NCBI GenBank assembly: GCA_029448655.1
Contig: JACCLO010000011.1
Location: 1,922,001 to 1,986,000 of the forward strand
Direction of reading: 5' to 3'
DNA length: 64,000 nucleotides
Source of the DNA: Wolfiporia cocos
Lineage: Eukaryota > Basidiomycota > Agaricomycetes > Polyporales > Phaeolaceae
This document shows positions 24,401 to 34,470 of this stretch, one piece after another; the first letter of the stretch is position 1, and every line of letters begins with the position of its first letter. The position numbers and the translations under genes were made by a program. The notes under the pieces are model-generated. The model searched no databases. It had not been told where the DNA came from and saw nothing but the letters and a program-made list of their open reading frames with translations.

Positions 24401-25403
24401 TCGTGTTGGTATCTCTGCCTTCGCTGACGTTTTTGTTCTCCCAGGCTGAGACTATTGGGTACCCTGATTGATGGACAAGACCATGTTAGCATACCAGGCT
24501 TCTGTTCGTTCATCTCACTTTTTACTCGTGACTGGGCACTTACGATGCTGCAGACGACAGCGTACGACCTCTCACGCCCGACGAGCGTCGGATGTATACC
24601 GTGCTGTCGGGCATCACCCAGACGTCTGCAGAATCACTGCTCTCGCGATGGCGTGAGCCGTCTCTGACGATCCACAATGTTGAGGTTTCTGGTCCAAGAA
24701 GTGAGCGGTGCCCTGCAACCAGCAGCGATAATGAGATTTACGTATGACTCGGACAGACTCGACGGTCATCCCCGCAACTGTGAAGGCCCACGTATCTGTG
24801 CGCGTTGTTCCGGATCAGGACTTGGAGACGATTGCCAGCTCGCTGCGCGAACATCTGCAGTCGAGCTTCAATAGGATGCGGTCACCGAACAAACTCGTCG
24901 TATGTCGCGATTCTTCTCGTGACCGTTTGAACGATGCTCACGGATCGAGCTTGTAGGTCAGCATCGACCAGACAGCGGACTGGTGGCTTGGCGATTTGAA
25001 CGATCCCTGGTTCCATGCTCTTGAAAAGGCGGTCCGAGATGAATGGGAGGTAGAGCCGCTGCGGATACGTGAGGGCGGGGTATGTAGCATGCTCTATCCT
25101 TATGCCGCGTTACTCACCCGTCTTCCGTAGTCGATTCCGTCTGTGCCATACCTAGAGAAGGAGTTCTCTTGCCATGCGCTTCATCTCCCCCTGGGGCAAA
25201 GTACTGTGAGTCATGAGTGCTGTCCTTTCTCCAAAGCACGTATTCATAAGTGTACCTCACAGGATCAAGCACATCTGCCAAATGAACGGATCTCACTATC
25301 CAACCTTCGGCGTGGCAAACTGGTGTTCGAGCGCTTCCTGCTCAATGTAGCCAAATCGACCACATCGAGTGGGGAGTCCGAACAGCCCGCTTCTCCAACA
25401 TAG
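21472..25403 (+). CDS. DUG2: Glutathione degradosome subunit Dug2: WD40 repeats plus M20 peptidase
   Basis: Dug2 works with Dug3 (and Dug1) in the gamma-glutamyl-transpeptidase-independent breakdown of glutathione in the cytosol. The first half shows WD40 repeats (GSQGDAILVWDKRTLKL, SASGDSTVCVW, GSGDETVKLWQ, GCQDGHVKVWDLE, TGANDDNIKLWE). A Ser/Pro-rich insertion lies between repeats at about 22.2-22.45 kb. The second half is an M20 metallopeptidase with metal-site motifs FYGHYDV, GRGATDNKGP and EGEEEAGS, the dimerisation-domain HSGVDGGA, and a C-terminal GGSIPSVPYLEKEF. I spliced about 17 exons and every join stayed in frame, for example the 53-nt intron that restores NVTISSEGPDKHSG near 24.3 kb. 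The stop is TAG at 25401. The gene looks intact. The start ATG follows the last upstream stop and precedes the first WD repeat. Confidence 0.93.
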
Positions 25404-26043
25404 TGTCAACAGGCAGAATTGCTCCTGTCTACGCTGTGCTTTTACTTGCTTTCGTCTTTTGCTATTGTTATTTTTGTAAAAACAGTACGATAAGAAACTC
25501 GGAACTCTAATATCACGCGTGGAATCTGTATTTGTCATCTTTGAATGGAGCGAGCTACACAGAGCGACAAGAAGGCTGTGATTCCGAGCTCGGGACCTAC
25601 GACGCCGCGTACAATGCTTGCTTCACAACTCACAACTCGAATGCTTGGTGCGTAATACTTCGTGAATCTGTCGCAGACCCGACATTTGAATTTGTAGATA
25701 ATAGTTAACGTTGAGCGCTGAGGAGCGATACCAATTAATCATGGTGTCAGGTTATTGCAAGAAGAACCCTATCCTCCATGCTTTCACCATCAGTACGATC
25801 AAATTCATGAGCATCTATCAACTATATCGCTACGTTCGCGGAGAAACCCTCCCCGTATTGTTCCCTCCGGCTTCCTCTTATTTAGTCTCTTGTAGCTTTA
25901 CCGTGCAGTATGGCGATGGAAATGAATCTACGCAGCTACATATAGATCCACTTACACGATCCTCTCCCTTCCGCTTCTATTTACGATGCCCCGTACTAAG
26001 TCGTCTGATCTTACTCCATGTGAAGTTGTTCTTCAACAAGCAT
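25404..26043. other. Intergenic region before the mobile-element island
   Basis: No gene was recognised. A 119-codon open frame at 25711-26070 runs into the MITE and has no motif. Confidence 0.5.
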
Positions 26044-26051
26044 GCCAGAAG
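26044..26051. repeat. Left target-site duplication of the MITE (GCCAGAAG)
   Basis: An exact 8-bp match to 26733-26740, abutting the element on the other side. Confidence 0.85.
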
Positions 26052-26732
26052 TAAGGCTCCAACCATATAATGTATATACCATGTATACATGGTTTCATAT
26101 ATATACTATATACATGTATTTACACATGGCCGAGTACATGGTATATACATGGTATATTATATGGTATATGGTTGTTGTGAATGCATTCATATTAGACCCT
26201 CAAATTGTTGTTTTGAATATGTACATGAGCTAGTTATGTGTCTTACAGATTGTATGGTGCAGTGGCAATATGAGATTTGGACAATCTGGTGGCCACTGTG
26301 CAAATGCAAAGATGTTAAGTCATAATTCACATACTCTGCTTACCCTCTCAATTGGCGGAAGGTAAGATCAGATTTATGTTTGTGCTATATATTATCCCAC
26401 ATAGTGATTATATCATGCATTAGACTCATGTGTCAAAGTTTCCCATCATCTCACACATTGTGCACAATTTCTAAGCCATTCCAGCTATTAGTGTGGCTGT
26501 TGAATACTGAACACCAAATCTTTCCTTGCATCAGCCAAGTACTGATACCTATGGCATGTTGTTGAAGGAGGAGACAATCTCCAGAGCCATATGGGCAAGG
26601 CAATGGCTATGTCAAGATGTCTGAAAAATCTACCATCTGAAAACCATGTAAACCATGTATATACCATGTATATACCATATACCATATATTTACTGATTTC
26701 CTGTACATGTATATTATATGGTTGGAGCCTTA
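26052..26732 (+). mobile_element. Non-autonomous hAT-like MITE
   Basis: The 681-bp element has perfect 20-bp terminal inverted repeats (TAAGGCTCCAACCATATAAT at the left end and its reverse complement at the right end). Both sides are flanked by the same 8 bp, GCCAGAAG (26044-26051 and 26733-26740). An 8-bp target duplication is the hallmark of the hAT superfamily. The interior is AT-rich, with many TACATGGTATA-like words near both ends that extend the inverted symmetry. No transposase is encoded, so it needs one in trans. The strand is arbitrary. Confidence 0.85.
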
Positions 26733-26740
26733 GCCAGAAG
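26733..26740. repeat. Right target-site duplication of the MITE (GCCAGAAG)
   Basis: An exact 8-bp match to 26044-26051. Confidence 0.85.
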
Positions 26741-26879
26741 GCTGATTGCACACTGCATATCTGTAGTTTCAAGCACCCGCATAGCAGACGCTCATAATGC
26801 TGCGGAGACGTGACCATCCGTCCGTTCGATACAATCACCTCTTGCTGCAACATCAACTTCTGCCGCACCCTGAGGCCGT

Positions 26880-26884
26880 ACATG
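26880..26884. repeat. Left 5-bp target-site duplication (ACATG)
   Basis: Identical to 34176-34180. Five bp is typical for Ty3/gypsy-type integration. Confidence 0.85.
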
Positions 26885-27942
26885 TGTCACAAGCCAATTT
26901 CAAAGCCTAGTAGAACACGCTAGCTTGGCACCCCACTCACGCCGTACGCACGCTACAGCACTCTATCCGAGCCCAGCTGGAACCCCACGGCAACGCTAGT
27001 AGAAGCCCTCCGCAATACAGGCCACTACGGGCACTAGCAGGCCACCAGCAGTCTAACCCTAAACTCAGTCCAAGTCCCGGCAGCATGAGCCATACGCTGC
27101 CTAGTCCCTAAAACCCGGAGTCACGAGTCAACCCCTAGAGTCCAACAGGCTACGATAGCACGACGGTACGCCTTGCGCACACACTCAGGCTAAACCGCCA
27201 CCGTACAATACGCTATACGCCGACTAGGGGCACGACTTACACTCGCACGTGACCCAGAACACTAAACCTACCGCCTCGCGTCCCCACCGCATGGACACTC
27301 CCCATTACAGGCAGTAGACCTCAGTCTACGAGTCCACGCTACGGCTTCCCTCCAGTACCGCAACCTCTGGGAACCCGGGCCGTGAACGATCGACCCTCAG
27401 TACCGTAACTTCGGGAACAGAGGCCCCTGACGCGTCCTCTGACCACACCCTGTATAGACTCCTGCCCGTGGGACGGCAGAACCCTGACCGATGAACCAAC
27501 GGTCGTCCCGCCATTACTGGCATGTACCCGACCAACGAGGAACACCGGTCGTATACCCGATCGTGGCAGACCACGCCCGATCACGGACTTAGAACCCCGC
27601 CATTACCGGCGCACCCACGATCGACGAGAACCACTGATCGAACCCGATAGATTGGCTACTCTACTGATCCGCCCCTTATACGCTACGTCGCCATGGACAT
27701 CAGCGCTCCGATGCCATTACCGGCACATAGCTCATAGCCAGTTAGATACCAGTACGTAGAGGCCTCTGAGCCACCGTACACAAAACATGTACAAATAGAT
27801 TAGGAGTATATATGCCGGACAGTCTTGAGCGTAAACCTCAGACTTGTCTTGGCCTTTTGTGCCTTGAGATGCCCGGACCAGGAAGGCGCTTTCATGCGAC
27901 CCACCTTCCCCCGGTGTGTGTCTTAAGGTTGCGCTTGTGTCA
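26885..27942 (+). repeat. Left LTR (1,058 bp)
   Basis: It begins TGTCACAAG and ends CTTGTGTCA. Every stretch I compared by eye matches the right LTR. It contains two copies of a CAGTACC-N-AAC-GGGAAC unit (27353, 27398), a TATA box at 27807 and the predicted transcript start at 27840. Confidence 0.92.
27807..27813 (+). promoter_or_regulatory. LTR TATA box
   Basis: TATATAT lies 33 nt upstream of AGACTTGTCTT (27840-27850), the 11-mer complementary to the primer-binding site. The spacing is right for that 11-mer to be the transcript 5' end. Confidence 0.7.
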
Positions 27943-27943
27943 T

Positions 27944-27954
27944 AAGACAAGTCT
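27944..27954 (+). other. Self-complementary primer-binding site
   Basis: AAGACAAGTCT, one base past the LTR, is the exact reverse complement of AGACTTGTCTT at the predicted mRNA 5' end (27840-27850). No tRNA-type TGG-initiated site is visible here. In the fission-yeast element Tf1, an 11-nt match of the same kind lets the transcript prime its own reverse transcription. Confidence 0.75.
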
Positions 27955-28057
27955 CAACCCCCGGGGAGGTGTTCACCACTCCCCAACCCCGGCGCACGAG
28001 GGGCAACGTGCATTTCTCTTTCGCCCTTGTTTGACTGCGGTCATCCGGGCATTGTAG

Positions 28058-28150
28058 ATCTTACACCCGCCGCACCAGGGTTAAGGGCATCTATACCCGA
28101 CGACCAGGGTCAAGGTCATACACCCGTTGCATCCCAGGGTTAAGGGATTT
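28058..28150 (+). repeat. Three imperfect tandem units of about 30 bp
   Basis: Each unit reads roughly AT-N-TACACCCG-N-CCAGGGTTAAGGGC, at 28058, 28089 and 28118, with a few substitutions and indels. Confidence 0.6.
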
Positions 28151-29230
28151 GGGATCTGGGGGTACATCGAGCAGCGTGAGGGGACCCCTCCTCACCACTG
28201 TCTCTGAAGCTACTGGGCCACCCTCGCGCAATGCTTGGGCAAGGCTTTGGGTTACAACCCCACCAGCGAAACCGTGCACCCGTCGTGAAATAATCAAAGA
28301 CGATAAGGGGCCCGCTGGCAGTTTACCAGGGAGCTGAGCGATTAGTTACGGCCATTATCGGCCCGACTGTACGGACATTACAGTCCCCCCGGTTACCATA
28401 GAACCCAGCGCCTAACCAGCGGCTGAAGGCCCCAGAACAGCGGGCAGTACATATCCTTTTAATACTATAGAAATTTTACACGCCCCATCACATAGGCGGA
28501 TAGATCCCGGTCCCCCGGTATCCCGGATTAGCTCTGGGGCTGGACGAGGATTCGGAGGCTGTGTTTTCTTGCCGGCCTTGGGAAGAAAACCCCTTGGCGT
28601 TTCTTGGCGCATCACCGAAAAGTGATGGACACAGATTAGAGTAGATCGAAAGTACCCGAGAAGTAGGAAGTTTGTAGGCTCCACCCCGATAGCAGTTATA
28701 GACTGAATGCCACAGTGGGCGGGGGTCGCTTCCGAAAGAATACAGGGGAAATAAGATCGCGACTCCACTTTGCGTACTATAGTTTCAGTACATACACACT
28801 CGTTACGTACACCGCCGGAGAATGGGCTTGGTCGCCCCCGGCACAGAACCCTTTCCTTTTGGACATTGCCGCGAAGAACGCCGTGGCTAGAACGGTAAAT
28901 CTCCGTGCCGCCCTACCATGACTGGTCGCGCGAAGGGCTCAGTGGCACCCAAAGTCCTAGGGGGACAAACCGTGCCGCAGATTGAAAGCGGTCACCCCGA
29001 AGATGAAACACCACTGGACCCCGAGTACCCCGCAGGCCAGGGGCCGCTATAGGAGATACATACACCCTCGTTTAGGATTGACAATATATTCCTTCTCGAT
29101 AAACCCGTCCGACGTAACGTCTAGTCCGACATATCCACAGTCCACAATACATAGTCAATTAGGCAGCAAGGGTACCCAACTCCCTGCTTCGTACAGAAGG
29201 CCTGCACCGTAGCGGAATCCGACACCGGCT

Positions 29231-29263
29231 CGTAAAGTAGAAAAGCCTCACCAGCACTTTACG
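29231..29263 (+). other. Hairpin 1 of the LTR-element interior
   Basis: Stem CGTAAAGT pairs with ACTTTACG; the 17-nt loop begins AGAAAAGC and ends CAGC. It shares its loop with the hairpin at 32923, while the outer stem differs. Confidence 0.5.
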
Positions 29264-31950
29264 CAGCCAACGCCGCCACGCACTACACCGCGCTTGGGAA
29301 AAGGAGGTACAAACTCCCGAGCATGCCGAACGACTATACGTAGTTACTAGACCATGTATACTACGGACTGTAAAAATCCCACACAATATACTCTATATCG
29401 GTAACCCCGAAAAGACCAAAAGTAGGAAGTACACACCGGTCACTCCGACGGCACCGCGAAATATAAGGCTGCCGTGAACATCTTGGGGGCCGCGCCTCCC
29501 TTGAGCACTCGGTATGCTAAGGACTAGCAACGCTGTGAAACCACGTACCTACTAGGGGGAACACAACCCGAATAAGAGTAGGGATGGACATGCAGTAAAC
29601 TGGACATAGGAAAAAGACGTATACGAAGAAACTGGACAACAAAGGAAGGAGACCGACGGAGCGAGAGGAAGCAGTAAGCTACGCTACGCAAGGACGAAGG
29701 ATCGAGCTTTCGAGCTCTCTGGGATACACCAAGCACGCGGACGCCGAACAAGTACCTGTTCCGCCACAACACGACATCCATCCACAACCGGCATCAAACC
29801 CGACTGGCACCGGCAGTCTGTCACGAGACCGACGTAACCAAAAGCAAGTACACTGGAGAGGGACTCGGGGCCTGGACGCACTTCGTCCGAATAGGAACCG
29901 GCTCACGGAATAAAGCCTAGGAAGCGAGTATCGGACTCACCACGAACCAGGTATGCCCCTTAATTTTAATTCATGGACTATACTCTGCCATGGGGCAAAC
30001 CACGACCCCGAGCGATGAATCATTCCGCTCTGTCACGAACCCTAGCGGTAAACCATCCCGCTACGTACTTTCTATTTGGAGGAATGGCCCACGGGCACTC
30101 CACCCTTTTGACTCTGTTATAAAATAAAAAATATACCCTGGGAAGTAGCGAAATAACGCTCCCACTTAATACTTTATAAAAATATATAAATCGATGCAAC
30201 CCTCAATAGTAAGGGATAACATCACGTCACGTACCACGGGTCTGGACGAGGGGAAATGGCAGCCTCGCCCAGACTCACGACCCATGATACATGAAGCGCG
30301 AACCCAGACCACGGGCGCGTGGAATCTATCCAGTACGACCCAGACCAAGGGCGTACATTTACAATGAAGCGTGTCCCAACCCAGGAACGGGAAAGGGCAC
30401 GTGGAATTTTTTATGACACCCCCGGACGCAACCCTCCCAGACACACGGAGGACCGGGCATGCCGACGACCTAACCCTGCGGGGAGGTCATGACCACGCCT
30501 ACGGGCATAGGGACATTGTACCCTGGTAGTAGCACATGTACTACCAACGGGAATAATTGAACCCGCCACGTCCAGAATGGCCCTAACCGGCGAGGACGTG
30601 AAGGGACAGTGCGACGGAACATTCCGCACTGTCCATACACAAAAAGTCGTACTAAATGATTCGAAACGGAATAGATCATTTAGGGAACCGAAACGACACC
30701 CCATGGAATATCGAACCGACTCGCGGACCAGATCGTACAGCAATAATACGACCAGTCACAGCTCGAACGGCCAGAGTAAGAGGAACATTTTGAGAACATA
30801 TGGAAAGTACTCCGAGAGGAAAACGGCACCGGTTACGACCCCGGCTGAGCCACCTCGGTAGAGGAAATCCCGTCTGATAGGCAACTACCCCACACAGGGA
30901 GTCGTAAGCCCTAGTTCAGAAATATGAACTTGATTAGTACTCCGAAGCCCAACGACTTGGCTCGCCACGCAGTACCGATCCCCGCTAATGCAAGAGCCCC
31001 GGCGCACTTCACCAGCTCAGCGCAAGACGGACCAATTCGATCGTCACTACATCCATGACGACCCCATTCCGGGACAGCTAACGAGAACCACTGGCAGTCC
31101 ACCTCCGCGACGAGAAATACCGCGGATAACGAATACACGACCGATGTACCATTCCGGTCAACGAACCAACCCCGCCCCCGATCCGAACCAAGTAGATCGC
31201 GGGGATGTAACATATATCATACTTGCTTACATTCTAGAGAAAACAGGAACAGGAAAAGTAGAAGGACCCACCCTGAAGAGGGGGTCCTGGTAACCCAATA
31301 CGACGCGCACTTCCGTCGTAACCGATCAAGCCTGAGGGAACCGCAACCAAAGCAGGGGTTCCCTAGTCCTTGCGCTACCCCACCGGGAGCGTTGAGAAAC
31401 CGGAACCACCAGCTGAGGAAGCAACCCCCTCCGCTCGATCTCGAACCACCTATACCGACTAGAATCGCCAACTTAAGCAAGTCGCCGCTGCCGACACACC
31501 ACCCCAGCAGACGGCTGTAACAACATACACCTATACCCCGCCTTTGACAGGAGCAAGGCAGGCAGGACGTCACGTGCCGGACCCTAACCCGGAACTATGG
31601 GCCACACGAGTACCAGACGCCCAGCCACTATACCCACACGCGCTAAATCGCGCATTTTAATTATTCTTCACTAACGTACACAGGAAGAAACGAACCGAGC
31701 AGGAGATCAGGTCTCACCAACCTGGGCCAGCGGCTGGACATGTAGCCGCCGCCAGTAAAAACCATACCCGAGCACGAGCAAGCTCGCAGGGGGACAGCAC
31801 CCCATAAATCGCTAATCACTCGTTTATATTTATAAAACAGAAATACGAACCACCAAGGATGCGGGGAAACATACGCACCTTGAACGAACATGGAAGGATC
31901 CAAGTACCTAGAAATCGGACCAGAGCTCGCGTCCGCGCCACGCCACCCTT

Positions 31951-32040
31951 CAGTACCGAAACCTTTGGGAACACGAGTCATGAACGACTCTCAGTACCAT
32001 AACCTCGGGAACCAAGGCCGCTGAAGCGCCCTCAGACCAA
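31951..32040 (+). repeat. Diverged copy of an LTR segment inside the element
   Basis: About 90 bp aligns with 27353-27450 of the LTR, including both CAGTACC...GGGAAC units, a shared GAACGA and the following AGGCC...CTGA. There are scattered substitutions and a 4-bp gap. Confidence 0.65.
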
Positions 32041-32922
32041 GCACGAAGGGAAAGAAAGTAAAGGGAAAATAAGAAGGAAATGACAAGCCGAGGACAGCTT
32101 GAATCTAGGGGGGGGGAAATCGATTATTTCGGGTCAGTTTAACGAAAAATCACCCCTCTGGACATCGACGACGACACCTTACCTCACCAAAGACATGGTG
32201 AAGGGCTACCGCTATGCGGCATTTAGCAAAATCAAGCTATCACGCGCACACGTACTTAGGCAGTAGACAACGGTGCAATAAGCAAAAGGCACCCCTTTTA
32301 CTATACGAACCCGGGGAGAGCAACCCAGACACCCCACTTCCAACGAATATTACGATACAATAATGATCCTTACGATATAAAACCACGCCGACGATCGAAG
32401 GCGAACAAAAGAAACAAAAACATACAGAAAAAATACAAAATACAAAAAACACATATACATAAAAAAGACACATACTACAGTAACGAATCACATATACCCA
32501 AGCAAAGGAACCACATCCCCCCTACTATACAGATAGGATACACATGGATAGGAACCAGGACTTATTACTTACCTTCATTTTACACTCACGGTAGACGAGA
32601 CATCCCTACCACGAACCGCGGAAAACAAAAGGCATAGGTCGGACGAACAGGACACACGGACATACGGAGCCAGTCAATCGAACAACGACCGCTCCAGGGA
32701 AGGATACTTGCAAGCAGGTTGTGTAGAAAAAAGACACGCGGACACACCATACACGCACTACACTACAACCCACTGTCGAAACCAGGGAACACGTAAGACA
32801 AAGAGCAAGGACGTCTGCAGGACCCAAGGACCCGCGCGTCCAAGGTGATCCAACGGCAGACAGAGCTCAAAGTCGAACATACTGGTCAGACAGCGCCAGA
32901 AGGACATGCGGGCATAGGACCA

Positions 32923-32955
32923 CTGAAGTAGAAAAGCTACACACTAGCACTTCAG
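32923..32955 (+). other. Hairpin 2 of the LTR-element interior
   Basis: Stem CTGAAGT pairs with ACTTCAG; the 19-nt loop begins AGAAAAGC and ends TAGC. It shares the loop motif and the closing AGT/ACT pairs with hairpin 1. Confidence 0.5.
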
Positions 32956-33103
32956 ACATCACTGGTCACGCCTACAAGTAGACTAGAAAGCACGCGGGCA
33001 CTAGAACGTCGAAGCCAGACCGATAGTACATCACGCCCGGTGCAGACAAGCACAGTCGAACCATGTCCAAGGAACTTGCAAGGAAACTCGGGGACGAGTT
33101 GCT

Positions 33104-33114
33104 AAAAGAGGGGG
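33104..33114 (+). other. Polypurine tract
   Basis: AAAAGAGGGGG followed by TAC and then the right LTR. This is the expected plus-strand primer position and sets the element's orientation. Confidence 0.8.
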
Positions 33115-33117
33115 TAC

Positions 33118-34175
33118 TGTCACAAGCCAATTTCAAAGCCTAGTAGAACACGCTAGCTTGGCACCCCACTCACGCCGTACGCACGCTACAGCACTCTATC
33201 CGAGCCCAGCTGGAACCCCACGGCAACGCTAGTAGAAGCCCTCCGCAATACAGGCCACTACGGGCACTAGCAGGCCACCAGCAGTCTAACCCTAAACTCA
33301 GTCCAAGTCCCGGCAGCATGAGCCATACGCTGCCTAGTCCCTAAAACCCGGAGTCACGAGTCAACCCCTAGAGTCCAACAGGCTACGATAGCACGACGGT
33401 ACGCCTTGCGCACACACTCAGGCTAAACCGCCACCGTACAATACGCTATACGCCGACTAGGGGCACGACTTACACTCGCACGTGACCCAGAACACTAAAC
33501 CTACCGCCTCGCGTCCCCACCGCATGGACACTCCCCATTACAGGCAGTAGACCTCAGTCTACGAGTCCACGCTACGGCTTCCCTCCAGTACCGCAACCTC
33601 TGGGAACCCGGGCCGTGAACGATCGACCCTCAGTACCGTAACTTCGGGAACAGAGGCCCCTGACGCGTCCTCTGACCACACCCTGTATAGACTCCTGCCC
33701 GTGGGACGGCAGAACCCTGACCGATGAACCAACGGTCGTCCCGCCATTACTGGCATGTACCCGACCAACGAGGAACACCGGTCGTATACCCGATCGTGGC
33801 AGACCACGCCCGATCACGGACTTAGAACCCCGCCATTACCGGCGCACCCACGATCGACGAGAACCACTGATCGAACCCGATAGATTGGCTACTCTACTGA
33901 TCCGCCCCTTATACGCTACGTCGCCATGGACATCAGCGCTCCGATGCCATTACCGGCACATAGCTCATAGCCAGTTAGATACCAGTACGTAGAGGCCTCT
34001 GAGCCACCGTACACAAAACATGTACAAATAGATTAGGAGTATATATGCCGGACAGTCTTGAGCGTAAACCTCAGACTTGTCTTGGCCTTTTGTGCCTTGA
34101 GATGCCCGGACCAGGAAGGCGCTTTCATGCGACCCACCTTCCCCCGGTGTGTGTCTTAAGGTTGCGCTTGTGTCA
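33118..34175 (+). repeat. Right LTR (1,058 bp)
   Basis: Same length and, where compared, same sequence as 26885-27942, including the short frames it encodes on the minus strand. Confidence 0.92.
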
Positions 34176-34180
34176 ACATG
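34176..34180. repeat. Right 5-bp target-site duplication (ACATG)
   Basis: Identical to 26880-26884. Confidence 0.85.
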
Positions 34181-34296
34181 ACATTCAACACAGTATCGAC
34201 AAAATACACTGACGAAAGCACCGCATGGATCCTGGGTTTATGATCCACAGCCGCCATCACTCCTCCAGGTGTCTGCATATTCTTTATACTACGGAT

Positions 34297-34470
34297 ATGA
34301 GCAACATGCGGCGACATCCTAGTACCGTGAGCCTCCCACGGCCATCCATACCGCCAGAGATCACCGATCGAATCATCGATCATCGATCATCTATGGTACG
34401 AGCCTGGTCTTGGTCGTTGCGCACTTGTCTGTCGTCAGCGAAGCTACTTCCTCCCGTACTCAAGTTAAGA
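34297..34470 (+). pseudogene. Frameshifted, truncated F-box gene fragment
   Basis: It opens ATG, then an F-box start (IPPEITDRIIDH), and continues in another frame as DHLWYEPGLGRCALVCRQ. The switch falls on a direct duplication of 7 bp (ATCGATC-type words at about 34371-34392). Removing one copy restores the frame, so slippage is the likely cause. No leucine-rich or C-terminal part follows. It resembles the F-box of the gene at 35616 and begins 116 bp after the LTR element, whose insertion hit its upstream region. Confidence 0.7.

Larger units (their letters stand above)
27943..33117 (+). other. Internal domain of the LTR element, apparently non-coding
   Basis: 5,175 bp. The longest open frames are below 120 codons, lie on both strands, and none shows a retroelement motif. 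The plus strand is rich in A and C. Recognisable structure: three imperfect tandem units at 28058-28150, two hairpins with a shared loop (29231-29263, 32923-32955), a diverged copy of an LTR segment (31951-32040), recurring AAGTAGRA words, and the polypurine tract at the end. Confidence 0.7.
26885..34175 (+). mobile_element. Self-priming LTR retrotransposon without recognisable gag-pol (LARD-like)
   Basis: A 7,291-bp element bounded by two direct 1,058-bp LTRs (26885-27942, 33118-34175) starting TG and ending CA. It is flanked by the 5-bp duplication ACATG (26880-26884, 34176-34180). A polypurine tract precedes the right LTR, which fixes the plus orientation. A TATATAT box in the LTR lies 33 nt before AGACTTGTCTT, and the exact reverse complement of that 11-mer follows the left LTR. 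This is the arrangement of Tf1-type self-primed elements. The 5.2-kb interior has stops in all frames; I found no protease, reverse transcriptase, RNase H or integrase motif. LTRs that look identical imply recent insertion, so the empty interior is probably a property of the family and the proteins must come in trans. Confidence 0.9.

Noticed and set aside
25711..26070. 119-codon frame before the MITE
   Set aside because: No family resemblance, and it is terminated by entering the MITE; likely chance.
27420..27480. DASSDHTL frame in the LTR as an RNase H motif
   Set aside because: It is in a short frame inside the LTR without further homology.
30461..30500. HADDLTL on the plus strand of the LTR element as a reverse-transcriptase active site
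   Set aside because: No other RT block surrounds it and stops interrupt the frame on both sides; probably chance.
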